A stretch of 64,000 bases of DNA, from assembly GCF_000009985.1 (NCBI RefSeq), contig NC_007626.1, positions 1,292,851 through 1,356,850 of the forward strand, in the 5' to 3' direction. Positions 1-7,395 of this stretch are shown one piece after another. Numbering within the stretch: position 1 is the stretch's first letter; the number at the start of each line of letters is the position of its first letter. The DNA comes from Paramagnetospirillum magneticum AMB-1 (GTDB taxonomy: Bacteria > Pseudomonadota > Alphaproteobacteria > Rhodospirillales > Magnetospirillaceae). A program made the translations under genes and the position numbers. The notes beneath the pieces are model-generated. The model was not told the DNA's origin, ran no database searches, and saw nothing but the letters and a program-made list of their open reading frames with translations.

Positions 1-277
1 AGAAGTATTCATCGCCCTGGTAGCGCAGGGGGCGAAGGGTCTCGATGGCCTGGGCCTTGGCGGTGGCCTCGTCGAACTCACCCGCCTTGGCGCGGTCATG
101 GAAGGATTTGAGGGTGCCCCGCGCCACTTCGGCCAGGGCGGCGACCTTCTCGATGCGGTCGTTCAGCATGGATTGCCGCAACTGGGTCAGCGCCACCGCG
201 GACAGAATGGCGAATCCCACCAGCGCCAGGACGGCGGTGGTCATCAGCTTCAACAGAATCCCTGATTTTCCCAACAT
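1..277 (-). CDS. Methyl-accepting chemotaxis protein, N-terminal part (truncated by window edge)
   Basis: Only the first 92 residues lie in the window; the gene runs off the left edge. It opens with a hydrophobic segment (about residues 7-28, LLKLMTTAVLALVGFAIL) followed by a basic/acidic helix and LRYQGDEYF, which fits the start of a single-Cache (sCache_2) periplasmic sensor domain as found in methyl-accepting chemotaxis proteins. The ATG at 275-277 is preceded by GGAGGAGGAATCC, a strong ribosome binding site. The HAMP and signalling domains would be outside the window, so the receptor call is an inference from the sensor domain; a Cache-containing kinase or cyclase is the alternative. Confidence 0.6.
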   Translation of the reverse strand, partial: MLGKSGILLKLMTTAVLALVGFAILSAVALTQLRQSMLNDRIEKVAALAEVARGTLKSFHDRAKAGEFDEATAKAQAIETLRPLRYQGDEYF

Positions 278-369
278 GGATTCCTCCTCCCCAACATTGG
301 CTTATATCGCCATTGGCTAAAGAGTAATCCTGTCGGCCTATAACTTCCAGCGGTGAACGATCAGGTCGT

Positions 370-840
370 TCAGCCGGGATGACGCCGGGCGATCATGTTG
401 ATGGCCCGCATGCTGAGCACCGTTTCGGCCTTGTGGTTGAGCACCTCGATGAACGAGGTCACCACGCCGCGATCAGGCTTGGACTTGGAGGCCACGGCGT
501 TTTCGATGGTGACCCTCACCGACAGGCTGTCGCCGGGGCGCACCGGGCGCACCCAGCGCAGCTCGTCCACGCCGGGCGAGGCCAGGCTGGCGCATTTGGT
601 CAGGTAATGCTCGGCGTAAAGCCGCATCATCAGGCCGCAGGTTTGCCAGCCGCTGGCGATCAGGCCGCCGAAGATGGTGTCCTTGGCCGCCACCGGATTG
701 GTGTGGAAGTCCTGGGGGTCATAGCGCTTGGCAAAGGCGATGACCTCGTCCTCCTCCACCGTGATGGAGCCGAACTCGTGCACGGCGCCGGGCACGTAAT
801 CCTCGAACCAGCGGTCGGTGATGGGGGAGGCGAAGGTCAT
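370..840 (-). CDS. MaoC-like (R)-hydratase / dehydratase family protein
   Basis: A 156-residue hot-dog-fold protein of the MaoC dehydratase family, which hydrates enoyl-CoA thioesters. The segment around residues 38-66 holds the family signature: YDPQDFHTNP supplies the catalytic Asp and His of the hydratase motif, followed by FGGLIASGWQT. The ATG at 838-840 is chosen over an in-frame start 41 codons upstream because the upstream part is low-complexity Arg/Gly sequence and because GGAG sits just before this ATG. It is a single-gene unit between the chemotaxis receptor and the DAHP synthase gene; the substrate is not evident. Confidence 0.8.
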   Translation of the reverse strand: MTFASPITDRWFEDYVPGAVHEFGSITVEEDEVIAFAKRYDPQDFHTNPVAAKDTIFGGLIASGWQTCGLMMRLYAEHYLTKCASLASPGVDELRWVRPVRPGDSLSVRVTIENAVASKSKPDRGVVTSFIEVLNHKAETVLSMRAINMIARRHPG

Positions 841-860
841 CGGATCTCCTATGTCCACAT

Positions 861-884
861 GCTTTGTCCGGTGCCGGACAAAGC
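861..884. repeat. Perfect inverted repeat, 11-bp arms, 2-base loop
   Basis: GCTTTGTCCGG and its exact complement CCGGACAAAGC are separated by TG. It lies about 20 bases upstream of the maoC-like start on the minus strand, so it could be an operator or an attenuating hairpin. No poly-T follows on either strand. Confidence 0.6.
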
Positions 885-962
885 AGCCCTCATGCGGCGG
901 GCGGGCGCCTCCGCGCCCTTGCCTTCCGCGCCATAAGGCGCGCGGCCCCTTGGGCCTAACCA

Positions 963-991
963 AAGTGCGATGAGATAGGCTCGTCGCACTT
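963..991 (-). terminator. Hairpin downstream of DAHP synthase
   Basis: Arms 963-974 (AAGTGCGATGAG) and 980-991 (CTCGTCGCACTT) pair over 12 bp with one wobble and a 5-base loop, starting 6 bases after the aroG stop. On the minus strand it is followed only by TTTGG, so it is at best a weak intrinsic terminator. Confidence 0.45.
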
Positions 992-996
992 AGGTC

Positions 997-2385
997 TCAA
1001 TCCTTGCGCTTCGCCTTGGCCTTGGCGCGGAGCAGGGCGCGTTCGTCCTTGAGCTGCTCGGCGATCAGGAAGGCCAGTTCCAGCGACTGGGTGGCGTTGA
1101 GGCGGGGATCGCAGGCGGTCTGATAGCGGTCGCCCAGATCCTCCTCGGCGACGCCGGTCATGCCGCCGATGCATTCGGTGACGTCCTGGCCGGTCATCTC
1201 GAAATGCACGCCGCCGGCATGGCTGCCCTCGGCCTTGTGCACGGCGAAGAAGGCGCGGACCTCGGCCAGGATGGCGTCGAAGGGACGGGTCTTGTAGCCG
1301 CCCGCCGCCTTGATGGTGTTGGCGTGCATGGGGTCGCACGACCACACCACCTTGCGGCCCTCGCGCTCCACGGCGCGGATCAGGCCGGGCAGCACCTGCT
1401 CGACCTTTTCGGCGCCCATGCGGGTGATCACCGTGATGCGGCCCGATTCGTTCTCGGGATTGAGGCGGTCGATCAGGCGCAGCAGGTCGTCGGGGCTCAT
1501 GCCGGGACCGGCCTTGAAGCCCAGGGGGTTCTTGACGCCGCGCAGGAACTCCACGTGGCCGGCGTCCATCTGGCGGGTGCGCTCGCCGATCCACAGCATG
1601 TGGGCGGAACAGTCGTACCAGTCGCCGGTGGTGGAATCGATGCGGGTCAGCGCCTGCTCGTAGGGCATCAGCAGCGCTTCGTGCGAGGTGAAGAAATCGG
1701 TCTCGCGCAGTTGCGGCGTGGTGTCCGAGGTCATGCCGCAGGCTTCCATGAAGGCCAGCGTCTCGTCCAGACGGTCGCACAGATCCTGGTAGCGGGCGGC
1801 CTGCAAGGTGCCGGCGACGCAGCCCAGCGTCCACTGGTGCACCTTATGCAGGTCGGCATAGCCGCCCTGGGCGAAGGCGCGCAGCAGGTTCAGCGTGGCG
1901 GCCGACTGGTTGTAGGCGCGGATCATGCGCAGGGGGTCGGGCACCCGGGCCTCGGCGGTGAATTCGCTGCCGTTGACGTTGTCGCCGCGATAGCTGGGCA
2001 GCGTCACGCCGTCGATGGTCTCGGTGTCGGCCGAGCGCGGCTTGGCGAACTGACCGGCCATGCGGCCCACCTTGACCACCGGCATGGCGGCGCCATAGGT
2101 CAGCACCACCGCCATCTGCAGCAGCACCCGGAAGGTGTCGCGGATATTGTTGGCGTGGAACTCGGCGAAGCTCTCGGCGCAATCGCCGCCCTGCAGCAGG
2201 AAGGCCTTGCCGTCGGCCACGTCGGCCAGGGACGCCTTCAGGCGCCGCGCCTCGCCGGCGAAGACCAGCGGGGGAAAGTTGCGCAAGCTTTCCTCGACCT
2301 CGGCCAGCTTGGCCGAATCGGGGTAGGTGGGAGCCTGATGGATCGGCTTTGCGCGCCAGCTTTCCGGCGACCAGTTCTCGGACAT
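997..2385 (-). CDS. aroG: Class II 3-deoxy-7-phosphoheptulonate (DAHP) synthase
   Basis: A 462-residue class II (plant-type) DAHP synthase, which condenses phosphoenolpyruvate and erythrose 4-phosphate as the first step of the shikimate pathway. The length matches the family, and family blocks are visible: WSPESWRAKP at the N-terminus, LLQGGDCAESF (about 63-73), KVGRMAGQFAKPRS, GAEKVEQVLPGLI and VVWSCDPMHANT, with the catalytic Cys in QGGDCAE. The gene stands alone. It is divergent from the methyltransferase gene across a 143-bp intergenic stretch that contains paired repeats. The related class II enzymes are sometimes named aroF or aroH, so the symbol is tentative while the product is secure. 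Confidence 0.93.
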   Translation of the reverse strand: MSENWSPESWRAKPIHQAPTYPDSAKLAEVEESLRNFPPLVFAGEARRLKASLADVADGKAFLLQGGDCAESFAEFHANNIRDTFRVLLQMAVVLTYGAAMPVVKVGRMAGQFAKPRSADTETIDGVTLPSYRGDNVNGSEFTAEARVPDPLRMIRAYNQSAATLNLLRAFAQGGYADLHKVHQWTLGCVAGTLQAARYQDLCDRLDETLAFMEACGMTSDTTPQLRETDFFTSHEALLMPYEQALTRIDSTTGDWYDCSAHMLWIGERTRQMDAGHVEFLRGVKNPLGFKAGPGMSPDDLLRLIDRLNPENESGRITVITRMGAEKVEQVLPGLIRAVEREGRKVVWSCDPMHANTIKAAGGYKTRPFDAILAEVRAFFAVHKAEGSHAGGVHFEMTGQDVTECIGGMTGVAEEDLGDRYQTACDPRLNATQSLELAFLIAEQLKDERALLRAKAKAKRKD

Positions 2386-2431
2386 GGGACTTCAATCTCC
2401 TGACGCTTCGCGAGGTGCGAAACGGAAAAGT

Positions 2432-2487
2432 CGTTCTCTACCCGACGTTTCGTGCTTGGCGAAACCCAGGGCCGTTCTCTATACGAC
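2432..2487. promoter_or_regulatory. Paired direct repeats around an inverted repeat in the aroG / methyltransferase intergenic region
   Basis: CGTTCTCTACCCGACG (2432-2447) and CGTTCTCTATACGACT (2473-2488) are direct repeats differing at three positions, 41 bp apart start to start. Between them GTTTCG (2447-2452) and CGAAAC (2460-2465) form an inverted repeat. On the minus strand the second copy reads TATAGAG, so it could also contain a -10 box for aroG. The regulatory function is inferred. Confidence 0.4.
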
Positions 2488-2528
2488 TCCGGGCGCTATA
2501 TTTCCAGCCCGGACGACGAGATACGGCC

Positions 2529-3185
2529 ATGAAAAATCCGAGGATCGAAATGAGCGGCACCGCCACCCACTGGCAGAATGTCTGGACGGCCAAGCAGCCG
2601 GAGGAGGTCTCCTGGCACCAGGATGATCCGGCCCCTTCCCTGGCCATGATCGCCGCCGCCGGCTTGCGCCGGGATGCGGCCATCATCGACGTGGGCGGCG
2701 GGGCCTCGGTGCTGGTGGACCGGCTGCTGGAGCGGGGCTACGTGCATGTGGCGGTGCTCGACATCGCCGAGGCGGCGCTGGGCCAGGCCGCCGAGCGCCT
2801 GGGACCGCTGGGTGACGACGTCACCTGGATCGAGGCGGACGTGCTGGCCTGGCGGCCGGTGCCCGGCCTGTTCGACCTGTGGCACGACCGCGCCGTGCTG
2901 CACTTTCTCACCGATCCCGGCGATCAGGCCCGCTATGTGGAGCAGATGAAGGCGGCGCTGGGACCCGAGGCCACGGTGATCCTCGCCACCTTCGCCCCCG
3001 AAGGGCCGGAGACATGCTCGGGCCTGCCCGTCCGCCGCCACGATGTCGCCAGCCTTTGCGCCCTGCTGGGACCGGAATTCCGTCTGGTGGAGGAGACGCG
3101 TCAGGACCACGTGACCCCGGCGGGCAAGGTTCAGGCGTTCCAGTGGGTGCGGTTCATCCGCAATCCTCCGTCCCGGCCGGACTGA
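2529..3185 (+). CDS. Class I SAM-dependent methyltransferase
   Basis: A 218-residue Rossmann-fold methyltransferase. The SAM-binding motif I is AAIIDVGGGASVLVD, motif II is VAVLDIAEAAL, and WHDRAVLHFL is typical of the methyltransferase_12/25 group; the N-terminal TATHWQNVWTAKQPEEVSWHQ is found in family members annotated for thiol or metalloid methylation. ATG 2529 is used; the ATG at 2550 has a better-placed GAGG and may be the true start. The 3' end overlaps the convergent Crp-family gene by 32 bp. The substrate cannot be told from sequence. Confidence 0.8.
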   Translation: MKNPRIEMSGTATHWQNVWTAKQPEEVSWHQDDPAPSLAMIAAAGLRRDAAIIDVGGGASVLVDRLLERGYVHVAVLDIAEAALGQAAERLGPLGDDVTWIEADVLAWRPVPGLFDLWHDRAVLHFLTDPGDQARYVEQMKAALGPEATVILATFAPEGPETCSGLPVRRHDVASLCALLGPEFRLVEETRQDHVTPAGKVQAFQWVRFIRNPPSRPD

Positions 3186-3822
3186 CCAGGGCGGTGGGCT
3201 GGAGGAGGGTGATCTTCCCCCGTCCGGTGGCGATCAGTCCCCGCGCCGCCATGCGGCTGGTCAGGCGGGCGACCACCTCGCGGGTGGTGCCGATATGGCC
3301 GGCGATCTCCTGCTGGGTCAGGCGCACCTCGCCCTTGCCCGAGGCGCGGACCACCAGGAAATTGCCCAGGCGCTGCTCCACCGTGCAGGCGTGGACCTGG
3401 TCCAGTTCGGCCATCAGCCGGAACACCAGGGTCGACAGGGTGCGCACGGTCAGGTCCTGGATCACCGGCTCGGTCTCGAACAGGGCGCGATAGAGGCGGC
3501 CGGGCACCACGGCGACAGTGGTGGGCTGCTCTTCCGTCTGGACCCAGGCGGGATAGAGCAGGTCGTTGAACAGGCTGTTCATGGCCAGGACGCAGGTCTC
3601 GCCCGGCCGGATAGGGTACAGCGTGGCTTCCTTGCCGCCGGGCAGCAGGGTGAAGACCCGCAGGCTTCCCTCCAGCACGAAATAGGCGCCGGAAACGTCC
3701 TGGCCCTTCTCGATGATGGTCTTGCCGGGCGGGAAGCGATAGGTCAGCGCGCCGCTTTCCAGCCTCTGGCGTCCCTGGGCCGACAGGTCGCGGAAGGTGG
3801 CGATACGGGTGATCTCCTTCAT
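3154..3822 (-). CDS. Crp/Fnr-family transcriptional regulator
   Basis: A 222-residue regulator with an N-terminal cyclic-nucleotide-binding-type beta barrel (about 10-125, including FPPGKTIIEKGQDVSGAYFV) and a C-terminal winged helix with LTQQEIAGHIGTTREVVARL (about 168-187) as the recognition helix-turn-helix. It lacks the N-terminal Cys cluster of Fnr, so oxygen sensing through an Fe-S cluster is unlikely. Its ATG overlaps the stop of the upstream peroxidase gene by 4 bp (ATGA), so both are probably one transcript. A heme- or redox-responsive role is suggested only by that partner. Confidence 0.88.
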   Translation of the reverse strand: MKEITRIATFRDLSAQGRQRLESGALTYRFPPGKTIIEKGQDVSGAYFVLEGSLRVFTLLPGGKEATLYPIRPGETCVLAMNSLFNDLLYPAWVQTEEQPTTVAVVPGRLYRALFETEPVIQDLTVRTLSTLVFRLMAELDQVHACTVEQRLGNFLVVRASGKGEVRLTQQEIAGHIGTTREVVARLTSRMAARGLIATGRGKITLLQPTALVSPAGTEDCG

Positions 3823-5171
3823 TCGGGCCCCCTTTCCCGATCAAGGCTGAGCCGTGCCAGCCTATCACTGGTCAGCCCCCGGAGAAACGCGGCGATATCG
3901 CGGATGTCGGCCTCGGAAAGGACCAGGCGCTCGACCACCTCGAACCGGCCGCCTTCCACGGACCAGGACGGCGTCTTGCCCAGCCGGCGGTCCTCGCTGA
4001 GGGTGGCGTTCAGTTGCGCGGTGGCCATGACGCGCACCGCCTCTTCCAACTCGCTGACCGAGCCGTTGTGGAAATAGGGCGCGGTCAGCGCCACGTTGCG
4101 CAGCGAGGGAATGCGCCAGAGGCCGTCCACCGATCCGGCCGGCGCCTTGCCCTTGTCCACCGTCAGGCCGTGGCGGCGGGCAGGGGCGGATCGGCTGGCC
4201 ATCAGCGGGGCATAGGGGTTCTGCGGCCCCACCAGGGAGGCGCCGCTGAAATTGGGCCCCGAATGGCACATGACGCAGCCCACCGACTGGAACAGCCACA
4301 TCCCCCGCTTCTGGGCGGGATCGAGCGCCTTGTCATCGCCCCGGACGAAGCGGTCATAGGGACTGTCATTGGTGACCAGGGTCCGCTCGAAGGCGGCGAT
4401 GGCCTGGGTGATGCGCCGCATGGTGACGGGCGCGTCGTCGCCGAACGCTTCGGCGAAGGCTTCGCGGTAGGAGGGGCTGGCGCCGATGCGGGCCTCGATG
4501 GCGGCGGCGGACGGCATGCCCATCTCGTCGGGATTGAGCGGCGGCCCCATGGCCTGCTCTTCCAGCGATCCGGCCCGGCCGTCCCAGAACAGGCGCGACT
4601 GGAACGCCGCATTCCAGACCGTGGGGGCGTTGCGGCCTCCGACGATCCCCCGGATGCCCAGGGAGGTGGCGCGCCGGTCGCCGCCCGCCCCGCCCAGCAG
4701 GTCATGGCAACTGGCGCAGGAGACCGTGTGATCGAGCGACAGGTCCTTGTCGTGGAACAGCCGCTCGCCCAGGGCGACCTTGGCGGGGGTGGTGGGATTG
4801 TCGGGCGGCGACGGCACCACCGCCGGCAGGGCGCGCCAGGGATAGGGGCGGTCTCCGCCATCGGGTCCGGCGAGGAGCGGCCATTCGGTGCGGCCATCCT
4901 CCCGGACCGCCAGGGCCGGATCGGGCAGTAGCGGCGCGATGGTCTGCTCGGGGAACGATGACAGGGTCAGGATGATGGCCAGCTTGAGGGAAAAGGCGAT
5001 GATTCCGACGCCCAGCGCCGCGCCCAGGAACCAGCGCCCGCCGCCGTCCAGGGGGCCGGGGCGGCCTCCGGCCGGGGCCAGATCCATGCGAACCAGCAAA
5101 AACAGGGCCGAGGTGGCGAAAAGGACCACCATGGCCCCGGTGCCCAGCACCTGGGATAGATCGGCGTTCAT
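3819..5171 (-). CDS. Membrane-anchored di-heme cytochrome c peroxidase (CcpA/MauG family)
   Basis: A 450-residue protein with two N-terminal membrane segments (about 11-28 and 48-70) followed by a periplasmic di-heme peroxidase region. Heme motifs are CASCH (C152, C155, H156) and CVMCH (C300, C303, H304), with GRNAPTVWNAAFQSRLFWDGR between them as in bacterial cytochrome c peroxidases and MauG-like enzymes. Two membrane helices instead of a signal peptide are unusual for the family. It likely reduces peroxide with electrons from a cytochrome or the quinone pool, or oxidises a partner protein. It is translationally coupled to the Crp-family regulator gene. Confidence 0.88.
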   Translation of the reverse strand: MNADLSQVLGTGAMVVLFATSALFLLVRMDLAPAGGRPGPLDGGGRWFLGAALGVGIIAFSLKLAIILTLSSFPEQTIAPLLPDPALAVREDGRTEWPLLAGPDGGDRPYPWRALPAVVPSPPDNPTTPAKVALGERLFHDKDLSLDHTVSCASCHDLLGGAGGDRRATSLGIRGIVGGRNAPTVWNAAFQSRLFWDGRAGSLEEQAMGPPLNPDEMGMPSAAAIEARIGASPSYREAFAEAFGDDAPVTMRRITQAIAAFERTLVTNDSPYDRFVRGDDKALDPAQKRGMWLFQSVGCVMCHSGPNFSGASLVGPQNPYAPLMASRSAPARRHGLTVDKGKAPAGSVDGLWRIPSLRNVALTAPYFHNGSVSELEEAVRVMATAQLNATLSEDRRLGKTPSWSVEGGRFEVVERLVLSEADIRDIAAFLRGLTSDRLARLSLDRERGPE

Positions 5172-5230
5172 GGTCGTGGCTCCCCCGTGACGTTGCGGCA
5201 GCCATGGTAGCGCCGCCCAGGAGGGGGATC

Positions 5231-5281
5231 TGTATCCGAGGGTACAGACGGAAAACGGGGGCGTTTGTAGCTCCGGCTACA
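5231..5281. promoter_or_regulatory. Two 16-bp palindromic operator candidates (TGTA-N8-TACA)
   Basis: TGTATCCGAGGGTACA (5231-5246) and TGTAGCTCCGGCTACA (5266-5281) share the ends TGTA and TACA around 8 bases; the second is a perfect palindrome with a 4-base centre. Their centres are 35 bp apart. They lie between the divergent peroxidase/Crp-family operon and the DUF4242 gene. A dimeric regulator such as the adjacent Crp-family protein is the natural candidate, by inference. Confidence 0.55.
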
Positions 5282-5343
5282 GAATCGCCATGGGGACCTG
5301 GCCTAGGGTCCCGGCATCGTTCCTTCGTCACAGGAGTTCCGAC

Positions 5344-5649
5344 ATGGAAAAGATGAAGATCTTCATGGATACCCATGATCAGGCCGACGGGACCTTTCCG
5401 GCGGGCATCACCTCCGAGCAGTTCGCGGCCTTCTTTGCCGGCTACCAGGAGGCCTGCCGCGAGGAAGGGGTCGTGCTGCTGCGGGTGGATGTGGGGCTGG
5501 AGGCCGGGCGGGCCTTCTGTCTCAGCATGGCGGTCGATGCGGAGGCGGTACGCCGCGCCCATGACCGGGTCGGGCTGCCCTATGCCTCCATCACGGAGGT
5601 CAAGGCGGCGACGCCCGGCAGCCTGTTCTTCAAGGCAGCGGCCGCCTGA
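5344..5649 (+). CDS. DUF4242 / SCO4226-type small protein
   Basis: A 101-residue protein resembling the DUF4242 group of ferredoxin-fold small proteins, some of which bind nickel. The recognisable part is EEGVVLLRVDVGLEAGRAFCLSMAVDAEAVRRAHDRVGLPYASITEV. ATG 5344 is preceded by AGGAG at good spacing; an in-frame ATG at 5290 lies upstream of that site and overlaps the operator region, so it was not used. It is divergent from the peroxidase/Crp operon and probably shares its control region. The biochemical function is unknown. Confidence 0.65.
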   Translation: MEKMKIFMDTHDQADGTFPAGITSEQFAAFFAGYQEACREEGVVLLRVDVGLEAGRAFCLSMAVDAEAVRRAHDRVGLPYASITEVKAATPGSLFFKAAAA

Positions 5650-5769
5650 GGCTTTGTCCTTTCCCCGGAAGGGCGGGCATGATCCCGCCCTTCTTCGGCA
5701 GATCTTCCCGCACTTGTCGTGATGCTCTATGCTGGCTGCGTGACATTGCGTATGGAGCGGGGGATACGC

Positions 5770-7389
5770 GTGCCGATGCGGAACACCGACGGATCAGCAC
5801 TGTCCCGAAGGGTCTGGCAAACCGCCCTGGTGTTCGTGGCGTTTGTGGTCTCGTTTGCCGTCTATGTCTATGGCGAAAAGCAGATCGACCGGGCCAACGA
5901 GCAGCGACAGACCTCGTTCCGTCTGGCCGACCAGTTGCGGCAATCCTCCGACGATCTGACCCGCATGGTCCGCACCTATGTGACCATTGGGGATCCCCTT
6001 TTTAAGAAATCCTATCAGGACGTCCTCGATATCCGCGATGGGCGCCGGATTCGGCCCGAAAACTACGACAGCTTCTATTGGCATCTGACGCCGTCCCGAC
6101 CCGAGTCGGTCGGCCCGCAAGGGGGCCGCGCCATCCCCCTTCTGGAACTGATGCGCAAGGCGGGGTTCACCGACGAGGAGTTTCTCCGCCTCAGCCAGGC
6201 CAAGTCCCTGTCGGATGCCCTGACGGCGCGGGAATTCGAGGCCATGCGCCTGATGGAGGAAGCCGGCCCCGAGGATGGCCAAGCCCGGCTGGCCGCCATC
6301 CGCATGCTTTTCGACGACGAGTATCGTCGGGCCAAGACGGGGATCATGAAGCCCATCAGCGAGTTCAACGAACTGGTGGAGGTGCGGACGCTGGCGGCGG
6401 TTCACCGGGCGGAAGACATCGCCTTCGTCCTGCGTCTGGTCTTCGTGGCCTTCGCGGCGGCAGTCGGAGCGCTGCTCTGGCTGACCTATGCCGAGGCCCG
6501 CTCCATCCTGGGCGGGACCGTGCAAGAGGTTCACGAGCGCATCACCCGGATCGGGCAGGGGGACTTTTCCGTGACCGGGACGCCGGCTTCCAAAGGGGCC
6601 GACAGCGTGCTGGCCGGGCTGGACAGCATGGCCGAACGCCTTGGCGCCATGCAGGCCGAACGCATCCGCGCCACGGCGGAGTTGAAGGACAAGAACGAGG
6701 CGCTGGAGCGGTCCAACGCCGATCTGGAGCAATTCGCCTATGTGGCGTCCCACGACCTCCAGACACCCTTGCGCAATGTGGTCAGCTATACCCAGCTCAT
6801 CGAGCGCCGCTACCGGGGGCGCCTGGATTCCGATGCGGACGAATTCATCGGTTTCATCGTCGACAACACCAAGAAGATGACCCTGCTGATCCACGATCTG
6901 CTGGACTATTCGCGGGCGTCGCGCCAGACCGAGCCGCCGGAGCCCTGTTCGGCCGGCGCGGCCGTGGAGCAGGCTCTGGACAATCTCCGTCAGGACATGG
7001 AAACGGGCCATGTGGAGGTGCGGGTCGGCGCCCTGCCGGATGTGGAGGCGGTGCCCAGCCATCTGGTCAGCCTGTTCCAGAACCTGCTGGGCAACAGCAT
7101 CAAATACCGCGCTCCGGATCGCGCCGCCTGGATTTCGGTGAGCGCCGAGCCGGCGGAAAACGGCTATTGGCGCTTTGCCGTGGCCGATAACGGCATCGGC
7201 ATCGAGCCCCAGTACCACGAAAAGGTCTTCGAGATTTTCCAGCGCCTCAATCCGTCCGCCGAGACCGAGGGGACCGGCATCGGGCTGACCCTGTGCCGCC
7301 GGATCGTCCATCGCTTCGGCGGCGCCATCTGGGTGGAGTCCGAGCGGGAAGGCGGCACCACCATCTTCTTCACCTTGCGCGGGGCGTGA
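5770..7389 (+). CDS. Membrane sensor histidine kinase (orphan)
   Basis: A hybrid-less sensor kinase of about 539 residues. A first membrane helix (VWQTALVFVAFVVSFAVYVY) and a second (about 218-241, FVLRLVFVAFAAAVGALLWL) bracket an uncharacterised periplasmic sensor region. A HAMP-like linker, a coiled coil (ELKDKNEALERSNADLEQF), the phosphoacceptor ASHDLQTPLR and a HATPase_c domain with NSIKY, DNGIGI and GTGIGL follow. GTG 5770 is chosen because GGGGGA lies 5 bases upstream; ATGs at 5719, 5752 and 5776 are alternatives. No response regulator gene is adjacent. The H-box type matches two other kinases in this window. Confidence 0.88.
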   Translation: MPMRNTDGSALSRRVWQTALVFVAFVVSFAVYVYGEKQIDRANEQRQTSFRLADQLRQSSDDLTRMVRTYVTIGDPLFKKSYQDVLDIRDGRRIRPENYDSFYWHLTPSRPESVGPQGGRAIPLLELMRKAGFTDEEFLRLSQAKSLSDALTAREFEAMRLMEEAGPEDGQARLAAIRMLFDDEYRRAKTGIMKPISEFNELVEVRTLAAVHRAEDIAFVLRLVFVAFAAAVGALLWLTYAEARSILGGTVQEVHERITRIGQGDFSVTGTPASKGADSVLAGLDSMAERLGAMQAERIRATAELKDKNEALERSNADLEQFAYVASHDLQTPLRNVVSYTQLIERRYRGRLDSDADEFIGFIVDNTKKMTLLIHDLLDYSRASRQTEPPEPCSAGAAVEQALDNLRQDMETGHVEVRVGALPDVEAVPSHLVSLFQNLLGNSIKYRAPDRAAWISVSAEPAENGYWRFAVADNGIGIEPQYHEKVFEIFQRLNPSAETEGTGIGLTLCRRIVHRFGGAIWVESEREGGTTIFFTLRGA

Positions 7390-7395
7390 CCGGCG

